A DNA stretch of 64,000 nt. Source: an uncultured Clostridia bacterium. Lineage in GTDB: Bacteria > Bacillota > Clostridia > Oscillospirales > Acutalibacteraceae. Shown one piece after another: positions 34,136 to 44,420 of the stretch. The notes under the pieces were generated by a model. That model was given only the letters and a program-made list of their open reading frames with translations, was not told the DNA's origin and ran no database searches. Each line of letters starts with the position of its first letter. Positions within the stretch are counted from its first letter, which is position 1. The stretch is taken from NCBI GenBank assembly GCA_937884995.1, contig CAKZZL010000021.1, positions 31,353 through 95,352 of the forward strand, given 5' to 3'. The translations under genes and the position numbers were made by a program.

Positions 34136-34966
34136 TCAGTAATTGGTTATTATAACTTCTTTTCCAAATCGCTTTAATGCATTGCTGTTAATTGCTCTTC
34201 TCACGTCAATGCTATCAATATTAAAGTCCTTATATAGTTCATGAACCAAAGGAACATCATGATTGCTAAGCATCAATTTTACACCTTTATCTGACAATGC
34301 CTTAAAAAGATCAGATAGTCTCACATGATCTTCATACGAGAAGCCCTCTTTAGTGTAAGCAGTGAAACTTGCAGTCTCATTAATGGGAACATATGGAGAA
34401 TCAAAATATACAAAATCGCCTGATTTCACATCGCAACATGCAATTTCAAAATCCCCTTGCCGAATTTCGACATCACTTATTCTTAAATACCTACCAATAT
34501 TTCTAAGATTTTCTGCATCTATTGATCTTCCGCTTTTTTTGTTGTTATATGGTACATTAAACAAGCCCCTGCCGTTAACCCGATACAAACCATTAAAGCA
34601 ATGTTTATTTATCCAAATCATAAGAGCCGCAGATTCCGCATCCAATTCATGCTTTTGTATTTTTTGATTATAGCTCTCGCGAATTTGCATATATCGTTCT
34701 TTATCACAAGGTTTTGCATCGAGCATATCAACTGCAGCAATAACAGCTTCTGAATCCATTTTTAATTGTCTGTATATATTTAGCAATTGCTCATTGGTGT
34801 CATTGATAACTGCCTTACTTGGCTGTATATCAAGGAGGAGTGCACCCCCACCTATGAACGGTTCGTAATATCTATCATATGTAACCGGCATTCGACTTTC
34901 CAATCGTTCAAGAAGTTGTTTCTTGCCTCCTGCCCATTTTACAAACGACGTTGTTTTGTAGTCCAT
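34136..34966 (-). CDS. Dam-family DNA adenine methyltransferase, DpnM-like
   Basis: This 276-residue alpha-class GATC methylase has the SAM-binding motif FVKWAGGKKQLL at the N-terminus and the catalytic motif at FVYFDSPYVP. The catalytic motif reads DSPY where DPPY is usual; this is within reported N6-methylase variation but worth noting. The start is ATG 34966 with TTAGGAG upstream; the longer frame to 34993 includes the binding site. It heads the cassette and methylates double-stranded DNA. Confidence 0.93.
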   Translation of the reverse strand: MDYKTTSFVKWAGGKKQLLERLESRMPVTYDRYYEPFIGGGALLLDIQPSKAVINDTNEQLLNIYRQLKMDSEAVIAAVDMLDAKPCDKERYMQIRESYNQKIQKHELDAESAALMIWINKHCFNGLYRVNGRGLFNVPYNNKKSGRSIDAENLRNIGRYLRISDVEIRQGDFEIACCDVKSGDFVYFDSPYVPINETASFTAYTKEGFSYEDHVRLSDLFKALSDKGVKLMLSNHDVPLVHELYKDFNIDSIDVRRAINSNALKRFGKEVIITNY

Positions 34967-34993
34967 CATTTCTCCTAATTGCTGATAAATCAT

Positions 34994-35154
34994 ATTACAG
35001 ATATCATATCCCCCATTCCTTGCACTATATATTACAGACTAATGAAGTCCAATAATATTATACCGCATTCTGTGTCCAAAAAGTTTACCATAGCTTACTT
35101 TTTGCACGGATATTTTGCCTGGAAGAAGGAAATATATTTATATCATAATTGAAA
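34994..35154. other. Gap upstream of the restriction-modification cassette
   Basis: About 160 bases, AT-rich. A TATAAT lies near 35057 on the minus strand without a convincing -35 box. It must hold the cassette promoter, but I cannot place it. No controller protein gene is present. Confidence 0.4.
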
Positions 35155-35188
35155 ATTTGGCTACCATCACGGGATGATAGCCAAATAA
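35155..35188 (-). terminator. Terminator of the small P-loop gene
   Basis: TTTGGCTA-C-CATC and GATG-ATAGCCAAA form a stem with one bulge around ACGG. The minus strand continues with ATTTTC. Confidence 0.75.
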
Positions 35189-35203
35189 AAGTCAAAGAAT
35201 TCG

Positions 35204-35626
35204 TTAGTTTATCTTTTGGCAGAACTCCATAATTTCTGCAGGAAGATCTTCTTCGTCTGCTGAAAGAGTGAAGGTGAAATGTGTTCCGGATATTTCAGAA
35301 AGATTATCAACAAGTTTTAAGAATGCAAGAATGCAGTCACCTTCGCGGTTATCAGCGATTCTGAATGTTGCATCTACAAAAATATCTGTAATATCATGGT
35401 CACCTGCACAAATTCCACTGAGGAATCCATAGAAACTTTCATATCCTTTTACTGCAAAAGTGTCTGTAGCTACAAGTCTCGCACGGTAGTTAACATCATA
35501 TGTGAGTTTTGTTTCTTTCTCAACACATACAACATTACCATTTGATACTTTAACTGCATCATTTACGCAGTCAACAAGTATTTTAGTTTTACCTGTTCCT
35601 TTACGTCCGATAATAAGAGATATCAT
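35204..35626 (-). CDS. Small P-loop ATP-binding protein
   Basis: This 140-residue protein starts with a Walker A motif (SLIIGRKGTGKTKILV). A DIFVDATFRI segment near the middle could be a Walker B strand. It resembles short ATP-binding proteins of Clostridia often misnamed PilT; the function is unknown. AGGAGG precedes the start. It lies 54 bases downstream of pgi and may be cotranscribed. Confidence 0.8.
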   Translation of the reverse strand: MISLIIGRKGTGKTKILVDCVNDAVKVSNGNVVCVEKETKLTYDVNYRARLVATDTFAVKGYESFYGFLSGICAGDHDITDIFVDATFRIADNREGDCILAFLKLVDNLSEISGTHFTFTLSADEEDLPAEIMEFCQKIN

Positions 35627-35680
35627 TATTATCTCCTCCTGTTTATTATTTAACCGCGAAATGCGGCTTGGTTCCGTATT

Positions 35681-37021
35681 TTACTGACCGATTCTGGCAA
35701 GAAGCTTGTCACGCTGATTTTCATAACCGGGTTTGCCTAAAAGTGCAAACATATTTTTCTTGTAACTTTCAACTCCGGGCTGGTCGAATGGATTAACTCC
35801 GAGTATATATCCTGAAATAGCGCATGCCTTTTCAAAGAAATATACAAGATAACCAAATGAGTATTCATTCATGACATCAAGTTCAATAAGCATGTTAGGA
35901 ATATTTCCATCTACATGCGCAAGTGTTGTACCCTCGTATGCCTTGCGATTTACAAAGCTCATTGTCTTTCCGGCAAGGAAATTAAGTCCATCTGAGTTTG
36001 TATCCTCTTCTTTAATTGTAATATCAGATTTAGGATTTGTAAATACCACGGATGTCTCAAAAATATGTCTTTCACCATCCTGGATATATTGGCCCATCGA
36101 ATGAAGGTCAGTAGAGCAAACTACCGATGCCGGGAAAATACCTTTTCCGTCTTTACCTTCACTTTCTCCGTATAGTTGTTTGAACCATTCATTCATCATT
36201 GTGTAATCGGGCTCATATGCAACCATCAGTTCAATCTTTTTGCCTTTTCTGTACAAGGCATTTCTCAAAACTGCGTATTTATAGCAGTTATTCTTTTCAA
36301 TATCACAAACTGAATATTCTTTGCAGGCATCTGATGCGCCTTGCATCATTTTATCGATATCAATACCTGCTACGGCAATCGGCAAAAGTCCTACTGCTGT
36401 AAGAACCGAATAACGTCCGCCTATATCATCGGGAACGACAAATGTCTCATATCCTTTTTCATCTGAAAGTTCCTTAAGAGTACCTTTGGTTTTGTCGGTT
36501 GTTACATATATTCTCTTTGCAGCTTCAGTTTCTCCGTATTTTTCAATCAAAAGTTCTCTGAAGATTCTGAATGCAATTGCGGGCTCGGTAGTTGTACCGG
36601 ATTTTGAAATTACATTGATTGAAAAGTCTGTGTCCTTAACAAGCGCAACTATTTCATTGAGTGTCTGTCCGCTTATGGAGTTACCACTGAAATAAATATT
36701 CGGGCTGTCCTTTTTTAAGAGATTGTAGTTTTGTGATTTGCAAAATTCAATTGCTGCTCTGGCACCTAGATAACTGCCTCCAATCCCTATAACCACAAGA
36801 GCCTTTGAGTCATTTTGAATCTTCTGCGCTGCTCTCTTTATCCTTGCGAATTCTTCTTTATCATAATTATCAGGAAGGTCTACCCATCCTAAAAAGTCAT
36901 TTCCTTCACCGCTTTTATTCACAATTTTTTCATGTGCTTTTTCCATTGCAGGAATTATGTTTTTTACGTCATTATCACTTAAAAAATCTTTAACGTATTT
37001 ATCATTAAATCTTAATGCCAT
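35681..37021 (-). CDS. pgi: Glucose-6-phosphate isomerase
   Basis: This 446-residue Gram-positive-type enzyme interconverts glucose-6-P and fructose-6-P. The sugar-phosphate site NVISKSGTTTEPAIAFR, GGRYSVLTAVGLLPIAVAG and the catalytic His/Lys region near the C-terminus (GVESYKKNMFALLG) are present. It supplies glycolysis. Confidence 0.97.
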   Translation of the reverse strand: MALRFNDKYVKDFLSDNDVKNIIPAMEKAHEKIVNKSGEGNDFLGWVDLPDNYDKEEFARIKRAAQKIQNDSKALVVIGIGGSYLGARAAIEFCKSQNYNLLKKDSPNIYFSGNSISGQTLNEIVALVKDTDFSINVISKSGTTTEPAIAFRIFRELLIEKYGETEAAKRIYVTTDKTKGTLKELSDEKGYETFVVPDDIGGRYSVLTAVGLLPIAVAGIDIDKMMQGASDACKEYSVCDIEKNNCYKYAVLRNALYRKGKKIELMVAYEPDYTMMNEWFKQLYGESEGKDGKGIFPASVVCSTDLHSMGQYIQDGERHIFETSVVFTNPKSDITIKEEDTNSDGLNFLAGKTMSFVNRKAYEGTTLAHVDGNIPNMLIELDVMNEYSFGYLVYFFEKACAISGYILGVNPFDQPGVESYKKNMFALLGKPGYENQRDKLLARIGQ

Positions 37022-37198
37022 AATTTAAAAATACCTTTCTCGGTTTTGCCATATTTTATACCATATATTTTACAGTATCACCGCCTTTTTTTCAATATTT
37101 TCAATCAATTATTTACATTTTCTTCAAAAGTTAATAAAAAGAGAAAATAAAATTGTAAAATATTGGTAAAGTATGTTACAATATCCTGCGGTGAGACT

Positions 37199-38488
37199 AT
37201 GTATTTCTATTTTCACACTCTCGGTTGTAAGGTTAATCAGTACGAAAGCCAGGAAATGAGAGAGCTGGTAAGGAAAAACGGATATGATATTACCGAAGAC
37301 GAAAGCAAAGCAGATGTTTTCGTCATTAACTCATGTACAGTAACCTCCGAAAGTGACAGAAAATCAAGGCAGCAAGTAAGGCACTACAGGAAACTAAACC
37401 CCGATGCCGTTATAGTGCTGACAGGATGTCTGCCCCAGTCTTTCCCGGACATGACAGAAAAGCTCACCGAAGCAGATATCGTTCTCGGCAACAAGTCAAA
37501 CCGTCTCCTTATTAAGTCCGTCGATGAATTTATGAAAAACGGGAACCGGCTTATTTTAACAAGTGAACATGAGGAAAATGAACCCCTTGTTTCAAGCGGT
37601 ATATCCTGCTTTGATGACAGGACGCGTGCCGATTTAAAAATTGAAGATGGTTGTGACAGGCATTGCACATATTGTATAATACCAAAAGCCCGCGGACATG
37701 TACGTTTCAAGTCACTTGAGGATATAAAGGCGGAAGTTGCCTGCCTTGCAAGAAACGGTTATCGCGAGATCGTGCTTGTGGGGATCAACCTTTCCGCATA
37801 TGGCAAAGAAACAGATTACGATTTGGCCGATGCTGTCTTTGCAGTCGCTGAAAACCCGGATATATTACGGGTGCGTCTCAGTTCGCTCGAGCCGGATCAT
37901 ATAACAGATGAGTTAATATCAAAACTTAAAAGTTGCAAAAAATTATGTCCTCACTTCCATATTTCACTGCAAAGCGGTTGCGATAAGATATTAAAACTTA
38001 TGAACAGGCATTACACAGCATCCGAATATCAACTTCTATGTGAGAGTTTAAGGAAACATTTCCCCGACTGCACAATTACTACCGATATAATGGTGGGCTT
38101 TGCTCAGGAAACTGAAGAAGACTTTACGGAAACATTAAAATTTGCGGAAAAGATAGGCTTTGAAAAGATACATGTATTTCCTTACTCGAGACGTGCCGGT
38201 ACGCCTGCTGATAAAATGGATGGTCATCTCGAGAAAAAGACAAAATCCGAACGTGCTCACAGACTTTCACTTTTGGGAGATAAAATACGTTCAGATTACC
38301 TTATGAATCAAAAAGGAAAAGTCCTCAATATCCTGGTCGAATCCAAGTCAAAGGACAGTTTTTTATTTGGATACAGTGAAAACTATACACCTGTATTTTT
38401 CTCCGGCAAAGCAGAAGTCGGTGATATTGTCAAAGTAAAGATAAAGGACATGAAGGATAGTGCGTGTATCGCTGAAATTTGTAAGTAG
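37199..38488 (+). CDS. mtaB: tRNA t6A37 methylthiotransferase MtaB
   Basis: This 429-residue radical-SAM enzyme adds methylthio to t6A37 in tRNA. It has an N-terminal UPF0004 domain with Cys at FHTLGCKVNQYE, NSCTVT and TGCLPQ, the radical-SAM cluster DGCDRHCTYCIIPKARG, and a short TRAM-like tail. HTLGCKVNQYE distinguishes MtaB from MiaB and RimO. The start was set at ATG 37199 (MYFYFHTLG) with GGTGAG upstream; the 12-codon longer frame overlaps the probable promoter (TTGTAA/18/TACAAT). Confidence 0.95.
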   Translation: MYFYFHTLGCKVNQYESQEMRELVRKNGYDITEDESKADVFVINSCTVTSESDRKSRQQVRHYRKLNPDAVIVLTGCLPQSFPDMTEKLTEADIVLGNKSNRLLIKSVDEFMKNGNRLILTSEHEENEPLVSSGISCFDDRTRADLKIEDGCDRHCTYCIIPKARGHVRFKSLEDIKAEVACLARNGYREIVLVGINLSAYGKETDYDLADAVFAVAENPDILRVRLSSLEPDHITDELISKLKSCKKLCPHFHISLQSGCDKILKLMNRHYTASEYQLLCESLRKHFPDCTITTDIMVGFAQETEEDFTETLKFAEKIGFEKIHVFPYSRRAGTPADKMDGHLEKKTKSERAHRLSLLGDKIRSDYLMNQKGKVLNILVESKSKDSFLFGYSENYTPVFFSGKAEVGDIVKVKIKDMKDSACIAEICK

Positions 38489-38504
38489 ATAAGCTAAGAT
38501 ATAG

Positions 38505-38536
38505 AATACCGGGATATCAAATTCCCGGTATTTTTC
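38505..38536. terminator. Bidirectional terminator between mtaB and lipoprotein gene
   Basis: GAATACCGGGA and TCCCGGTATT pair around TATCAAAT-type loop sequence, followed by TTTTCTAT on the plus strand. Confidence 0.85.
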
Positions 38537-38549
38537 TATATATACGATT

Positions 38550-39341
38550 TCATTTTTCCATACTGAACAATTTGCAGGACTCTTCAAGAACGCTATAAAT
38601 GGTTGCTTGATCCGAGTTAACAAATTGATCAAGATCTTCAATGCTGTATGCGGCCCAAGCAATATTTGCATAGTATTCAAGGCAATCCTCAAATGTATCA
38701 GTGTAAAGCTGCGAATAGTCATCTTCCGTAATGGTTTCACCGTCACTGTTTTTGTATATGACATCCGTTTCATCGCTTAATGACTCTGTCATACTGCCTA
38801 TAAACGTGGCATCTGCCTTGCCCTCGCCGAAGTTTATGCTGTACAAATCAATATTTCTTTTGTCTTCACTGAGTGTCACATCATAATTTAAAAATCTGTA
38901 ATCGTCTATGCTTGCGTCATAATAACAGGTGCCGTCGAACAAAACATAATCAGGTTCAAGAACTTTACCATTGATATTGGTTTTGGAAAAGATATTTAAG
39001 CCGTCATAGGAAGAACTGATTTCATATATCTGAGTTGATGATGTCATTGTTTCCGAATCATATGAGCTTACTATGATTTCCAATAATCCGTTTTGATTCA
39101 TATCAGTTACTGCGAAGGCAACCTCGTCATACCTGGGGTTAAGCCAATCAGTCACGGAATTACTGAGCAAAATTAATTGTCTTTTCAAATTGCTGTCAAT
39201 GGCTTTTTCTGTTTCTTCCTCAACGACAGTTGTGCTTTCGGTATTTGTTGTCGTATTCTCGTCATCATTTTCAACAGAACATGAGCTGAAGATACAAACG
39301 AAAAGAGCTATTGATAAAAAGAATGCAAGATATTTTTTCAT
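38550..39341 (-). CDS. Hypothetical lipoprotein
   Basis: This 263-residue protein has a signal peptide ending at Cys21 (CIFSSC), so it is a probable lipoprotein. A Thr/Glu-rich linker of about 25 residues precedes the folded part, which includes AFAVTDMNQNGLLEIIVSS, an FG-GAP/EF-hand-like Asp-x-Asn-x-Asn-Gly loop that may bind calcium. The family is not recognised. It lies 19 bases downstream of the GH31 gene. Confidence 0.75.
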   Translation of the reverse strand: MKKYLAFFLSIALFVCIFSSCSVENDDENTTTNTESTTVVEEETEKAIDSNLKRQLILLSNSVTDWLNPRYDEVAFAVTDMNQNGLLEIIVSSYDSETMTSSTQIYEISSSYDGLNIFSKTNINGKVLEPDYVLFDGTCYYDASIDDYRFLNYDVTLSEDKRNIDLYSINFGEGKADATFIGSMTESLSDETDVIYKNSDGETITEDDYSQLYTDTFEDCLEYYANIAWAAYSIEDLDQFVNSDQATIYSVLEESCKLFSMEK

Positions 39342-39360
39342 CTATGTTTACTCCTGTCTT

Positions 39361-41709
39361 TTATTCTTTGCCGAATATGGCTTCTTCAACACTTTCTCTT
39401 AAAGCTTTATTACGTATTTTCTTTATTTTCCGTGCCTGAAGGTCTTTAACTTTTTTGTATTTTGCTGATTTAATCATGTTAGCCTCATTTAAATGAATAA
39501 AGCAGTCCATTACTCTCTCTTCAACAGTTTTATTTGTTTTTTTCTTAATTCCGCTAAGTCTTAAATCAACACTATCTTCAACATTTATCTTATCAAGATA
39601 AACCTTGTTTCCTTCTGCAGTGACATTTTCAAATATACCATTTATATATGTTTCGGCTTTTTCAAATGATTCCAGATCCTTAAACTCAAGTATATATCTT
39701 CTCTTATGCGGTATGCAGTCAATTTGTTTTCCGCCTGCTATGCTGAGACTTAGTACGTCTTCAGCCGTTTCTGTCCTGATAAGAGTTTTTGAATAGTCTC
39801 CCTTTATATACTCATTTGTTTCCCCGTCATCTTCATAAAGAGTGAAACTGCCGTTTCCGCTGTATATTTCAAATCTTATTTCTTCCGGATTTTGGCATCC
39901 GTTTCCTTTCCCGTCAGACAAAGGTATAACAGCACCTTCCTTAGCAAACACCGGAATTGAATTAATATCGCTGTGTACAACCGTAAAACGGTCGCCGAGA
40001 TATATCTCACCTGTAAAAATATTTATCCATCTGCCTTTTGGGAACCAGACTTTGGTGGCTGCAGTCTTTGTCTTCTTATTTATTTTGCTTGTGACCGGGC
40101 ATACCAGAAGTTCTGAGCCGAACATGTATTCATTCCTGATTTCATAAGCATTTGCCTCATTAGGATAGCTATAGTATATCGGCTCGCAAATCGCTCTGCC
40201 TTCGGCAAAGTTTCTGTAGTTCATAGAATAAATATATGGTATGAGTCGGTGTCTGAGTCTCAGGAATTCTTTGCTGACAGTCTGTGCTGTCCAGTTGAAA
40301 TTCCATGGTTCTTTTCCAAACAAATCATTGCTTGTGGAATGAAGTCTAAGTATCGGAGAGAATACTCCGAACTGAAGCCATCTTGTATATAGTTCATCGC
40401 TGTGTATACCGAAATGATGTCCGCCTATATCATGGCTCCACCATGTATATCCGCAATTTGCTGCATTGGCAGTGAAATACGGCTGGAATTTCAGGACTTT
40501 CCAGTTAATTGCAGTATCTCCCGAAAATCCCAAAGGGTATCTGTGAGAACCAAGTCCTGCATATCTTGACAAAATCATGGGTCTTTGGCCGTTTCTCCCG
40601 TTATCCAAATAATGATAATGGTTAAGAAGCCATAAAGGATCAAGTCCCGCTTTTTTGCTCTTGCTCCCCTGCTGCCAGTCTATCCACCAGAAATTGACAC
40701 CTTCATCTTCATATGGATGATGAAGTATATCAAAATATGCATTAATATATTTCTCATCTGTCAGATCAAATTCGATTGTCTGCTTTTCCTCTTTATTTTT
40801 CCCTACTGCATTGCAAAACGCATCATAGCTGTCTTCAAAAGGTCGCACTCCCTGTGCAGGATGCAAATTCAAAGCAACTTTTAAGTTTCTGTCATGCAGT
40901 CCTTTTAAGAATGCTCTGTAATCAGGGAACAAATCAGTGTTCCAGCTATATCCTGTCCATCCGTCTCCCCATATTTTAGAATTTGAACTCTTGTATCCGA
41001 ACTTATCCTTAACATTTACCCAGTGCCAGTCCATGTCAACGGTAGCTACTGTTAATGAGACCTCTTTCTTTATGAACTCATCCATCAGTTTTTCATATTC
41101 TGATTGCGTATATGCACGGTATCTGCTCCACCAGTTTCCAAGTGCAAAACGAGGTATTAAAGGTGCATTTCCGGTTATTAGATAAAAGGCTTTCATACAT
41201 TCGACGTAGTCTTTGCCGTATGCGAAAATATATATGTCCGATGAATGTTTTTCACGAGACATTAGTTTACCATCATCTTTAAGTAGAAGTGACTTGCTGT
41301 CGTCCATTATGGTTAAACCGTTTGCGGATAAGATACCGTCATCAAGTGAAACCTCACCGAATGTTCTGTCAAGTGTCCTTCTGGTCCCTTTTAAGTTTTC
41401 AAGATCATCATATTTGGTCTTTTGTCCGTTTATGAGGGCATAGCTGAAACTGCCTTTATTTCTGTTAAAGACAAATCTTGCGCGTTTTGTTATGATGCTG
41501 ATTGCCCTACCGTTGCTTTCCATAGTATATTCAACTGCGCCCGCATCTCTGAACCAGACAGTCTGGGACGGAAGGTCAGTTGTCTCATTTCTTTCAAGAC
41601 GTACAAGGCCTTCGGTAATTACACTTATTCTGAAATTTTTACCTTCTATGATATTTGCTTCATTTGCTCTTCCTTCTGTTTTTGCCAGAAGATTATCATT
41701 AAGTCCCAT
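39361..41709 (-). CDS. Glycoside hydrolase family 31 (alpha-glucosidase/alpha-xylosidase type)
   Basis: This 782-residue protein has an N-terminal beta-sandwich, a TIM barrel with DMDWHWVN, the nucleophile Asp in FWWIDWQQG, RYAGLGSHRYPLGFSGDT with the acid/base Asp in SGDT, and WWSHDIGGHH. These match family 31. No signal peptide, so cytoplasmic. It begins 3 bases after the stop of the GH36-like gene, with its ribosome-binding site inside that gene, implying translational coupling. The Lys/Arg-rich C-terminal extension of about 90 residues is unusual. Confidence 0.9.
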   Translation of the reverse strand: MGLNDNLLAKTEGRANEANIIEGKNFRISVITEGLVRLERNETTDLPSQTVWFRDAGAVEYTMESNGRAISIITKRARFVFNRNKGSFSYALINGQKTKYDDLENLKGTRRTLDRTFGEVSLDDGILSANGLTIMDDSKSLLLKDDGKLMSREKHSSDIYIFAYGKDYVECMKAFYLITGNAPLIPRFALGNWWSRYRAYTQSEYEKLMDEFIKKEVSLTVATVDMDWHWVNVKDKFGYKSSNSKIWGDGWTGYSWNTDLFPDYRAFLKGLHDRNLKVALNLHPAQGVRPFEDSYDAFCNAVGKNKEEKQTIEFDLTDEKYINAYFDILHHPYEDEGVNFWWIDWQQGSKSKKAGLDPLWLLNHYHYLDNGRNGQRPMILSRYAGLGSHRYPLGFSGDTAINWKVLKFQPYFTANAANCGYTWWSHDIGGHHFGIHSDELYTRWLQFGVFSPILRLHSTSNDLFGKEPWNFNWTAQTVSKEFLRLRHRLIPYIYSMNYRNFAEGRAICEPIYYSYPNEANAYEIRNEYMFGSELLVCPVTSKINKKTKTAATKVWFPKGRWINIFTGEIYLGDRFTVVHSDINSIPVFAKEGAVIPLSDGKGNGCQNPEEIRFEIYSGNGSFTLYEDDGETNEYIKGDYSKTLIRTETAEDVLSLSIAGGKQIDCIPHKRRYILEFKDLESFEKAETYINGIFENVTAEGNKVYLDKINVEDSVDLRLSGIKKKTNKTVEERVMDCFIHLNEANMIKSAKYKKVKDLQARKIKKIRNKALRESVEEAIFGKE

Positions 41710-41712
41710 AGC

Positions 41713-44400
41713 TTATACCTCATCATATCTCAAGGCTCTTGTTACAAGATAAAAATCATCTGCATTCTCACTTATCTCAAATTTCTTATTTGAAAGTTCA
41801 TTAAAGTATTCCTCATTAAACCTTGAACCTATAAGGCTGGAATTAAGATAGAACTTTAAGACTGCATTAGGCTCGCACACCGTAATTATTTTATCGCCTG
41901 CAGATATATTTGCATTGATAGAAAAAGTCTCTCCGAAGAAATTGCCTTTTATGCCGTTTCCATCAATCTCAAAATCCAGGTATGCGGACTTCATTATCGG
42001 ACCAAAGTCTTTTATTGTCATATATATGCTGAAATCTCTGCCGTGTGGAAATACTTTTCTCTTGCTGATATTATCTTTATAATATCGGCATTTTATTTGA
42101 TATTTTGCTCTGTCTCCGAATCCGTTATATACCGGCAAAATGATACCAAGAATCTTGTCTTCTTTTGAAAGACCAATTGTAACGGCAGAATAGTCATCAG
42201 AAATATTTATGCTTTCAATATTGTTATCTGTAACTATATTGTCAAGATTTATTCTGACTCTGTCATCAAAGAATATTGCAGCACTGTTTTCGGATACAAA
42301 TCTTGCATATATAGGTTTTGGACAATCCTCTTTTATTGAAGAGAACTTCAGGATGATTATTGCGCCTGCTTCCATGTTTATATTAAATGAGTCACCGAAT
42401 GAATATTTGTTATCATCCTGCATCGGACTATATGGCAGGATTGTCTCACGTCTCATATCTTCATTGACTTCCATACATGAGATGCTTTTATCAAGGCTTA
42501 GCTGATATTTTTGACTTTCATTTGAAGGATTCCTTAATGCTACTATTCCTTCATCCTTTGTCCATGATGAATAGCCGTAAACTTCGCCTTTTGCAGGATC
42601 TCCGCCTATATATACAGCATTTTTCAATATATGAAAATTCTTCTTTACAAATCTCATGAAGTCGGCATTGATTTTCCATTTTGAGTCATTCATTTTGTTG
42701 TATGAATAATATAATTCCCAAAAGCCATTGCCCCTGACTGCGGCCATAAATAGATATTTTCTGAATTCCTCATCTGTCATGGATATGTTTGCCATGTTGC
42801 CGTATATTGGGTCATGGTTATACAGATATCGCAAAGGGAACTGATATTGTCTCCTTATGCAAAAATCATAATATTTGCTGTCACGGTATGTCATCATGGC
42901 GTCGGCATCAGAAGCTAAAAGTTCCTTCTTTCTTGCCGTCGTATATATTTTCCCCATATCATCGCTGTTTTGCATCCATATGCTGTCAGTCCATTTGAGA
43001 AATACAGGGCTCGGATTTGCATAAGAAGTCTGGTTTATCCACACTTTTCCCGACTTTTTTTCTCTTTGCAGGCGAAGTTTTGAAAATATCCCAAGCCATC
43101 TTTCCCAGCACTCTGTATATTCATACATATCATTAAAGCCGCCGCATATATGCCCGTGCTTTTCAGAATTGCATGCCTTTAAGAGAAATCCGTCGAACTT
43201 CCAGTAATTTATATCATATTTATCGGTCATATCGCATACATATGAAGCAAACTTATCAACATACTTATCGGATGCAACGCAAATATCCCCGCTTTGCTTG
43301 TTATATGCCCCATTTCCGGTTTTTTCAATCTTTTGCGCAAAAGATTGTGTCTTTGGTCCGTAGCCTCCTCTCGGACTTATCCAGGCACCGAGTGATGATG
43401 ATAAATTATAGCAAAGTCCAGCAATCTTATCAAATCCATTCGGGAATTTGGCATTGAAAGTCCAGAAATCATTGTCATAATCATGATAGCCGTCATCCAC
43501 TACGTATGAATCAAGCGGAGCCTGTCCCGATTTTGAGATTTTGTCATCAATTTCAAGGAATGAATGAACAATGGTGCTTTCATCGATTTCCTTCATTCTG
43601 TCAAACCATGAGTTGTACTGGAAACGAAGGCCTTTTTCACCTACCAGCGAATCTATATATCTGTAAAAGTCTTTTTGCACTGTATAGTATTCAATGCCTC
43701 TTGCTGCGCCTGCAATCGTAGGCCAGGTCCTGAAAGTCGTTTTGAGATTAAGTCTTAGTTTATCAAAACACTTGCCGCAGAAGTATCTTAACCTTACTGT
43801 CTTGTTTTCAATCCGGTTGTCTGACAAAGGAAATTCGCTGCAAAAGAAAAATCCGTTGATATATACAGGCTGACCCAGTGCAGTGTGATAGCCGCTTATA
43901 TATGCTTTTTCCATATCTGCCGCAGACCATAGTCCCTGGGCTTCTTCAAAGCATATATGTTCACAGTCTATATAGTCAATCCTTAAGTTTTTCTGATAAC
44001 GCTCCTCGATGATTATCTCGAGATATTTTTTCATATACGGCTTGTTATCTTCTATCTCGATATTCAATATGAAGCTGACATAAGCGCCTGAAATAGGATA
44101 AGGTTTGAATATAAACTCAACTTTTTGCTTGAATATGTTTATATTGTCAAGTTCAAGTACATTAGATGATAAAAAGCTGGTCTTTTCACCGATTTTCCTG
44201 TTATTTTTTATGCCAATAAAAAACTCAGACGAAAAGCTGCCAAAGCAGAGTTCTTTTTCGCCCTTGATTCTCTTATTTATAATTTTCTCAGTATGAAGAT
44301 GATTATCACAGACAGAAAAATGGCGCTCGATAAAATCATTACCGATTACAAGCTTGTCATCACTGCTGTAAATATATGCTTTCGGCATTAAAAAAACCAT
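41713..44400 (-). CDS. GH36-like (clan GH-D) alpha-glycosidase
   Basis: This protein of about 895 residues has an N-terminal beta-supersandwich and a TIM barrel with DSYVVDDGYHDYDNDFW and NYWKFDGFLLKA; in clan GH-D an Asp at the latter site is the nucleophile. ERWLGIFSKLR and DSIWMQNSDDMGK are further barrel strands. Specificity is likely alpha-galactoside or alpha-N-acetylgalactosaminide, but this is inferred. No signal peptide. The start is uncertain between ATG 44400 (GGA about 6 bases upstream) and 44388 (MPKAYIYS); a promoter at 44421-44449 makes the longer frame impossible. Confidence 0.72.
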   Translation of the reverse strand: MVFLMPKAYIYSSDDKLVIGNDFIERHFSVCDNHLHTEKIINKRIKGEKELCFGSFSSEFFIGIKNNRKIGEKTSFLSSNVLELDNINIFKQKVEFIFKPYPISGAYVSFILNIEIEDNKPYMKKYLEIIIEERYQKNLRIDYIDCEHICFEEAQGLWSAADMEKAYISGYHTALGQPVYINGFFFCSEFPLSDNRIENKTVRLRYFCGKCFDKLRLNLKTTFRTWPTIAGAARGIEYYTVQKDFYRYIDSLVGEKGLRFQYNSWFDRMKEIDESTIVHSFLEIDDKISKSGQAPLDSYVVDDGYHDYDNDFWTFNAKFPNGFDKIAGLCYNLSSSLGAWISPRGGYGPKTQSFAQKIEKTGNGAYNKQSGDICVASDKYVDKFASYVCDMTDKYDINYWKFDGFLLKACNSEKHGHICGGFNDMYEYTECWERWLGIFSKLRLQREKKSGKVWINQTSYANPSPVFLKWTDSIWMQNSDDMGKIYTTARKKELLASDADAMMTYRDSKYYDFCIRRQYQFPLRYLYNHDPIYGNMANISMTDEEFRKYLFMAAVRGNGFWELYYSYNKMNDSKWKINADFMRFVKKNFHILKNAVYIGGDPAKGEVYGYSSWTKDEGIVALRNPSNESQKYQLSLDKSISCMEVNEDMRRETILPYSPMQDDNKYSFGDSFNINMEAGAIIILKFSSIKEDCPKPIYARFVSENSAAIFFDDRVRINLDNIVTDNNIESINISDDYSAVTIGLSKEDKILGIILPVYNGFGDRAKYQIKCRYYKDNISKRKVFPHGRDFSIYMTIKDFGPIMKSAYLDFEIDGNGIKGNFFGETFSINANISAGDKIITVCEPNAVLKFYLNSSLIGSRFNEEYFNELSNKKFEISENADDFYLVTRALRYDEV

Positions 44401-44420
44401 CCTTATCCAAGTATATTTCA

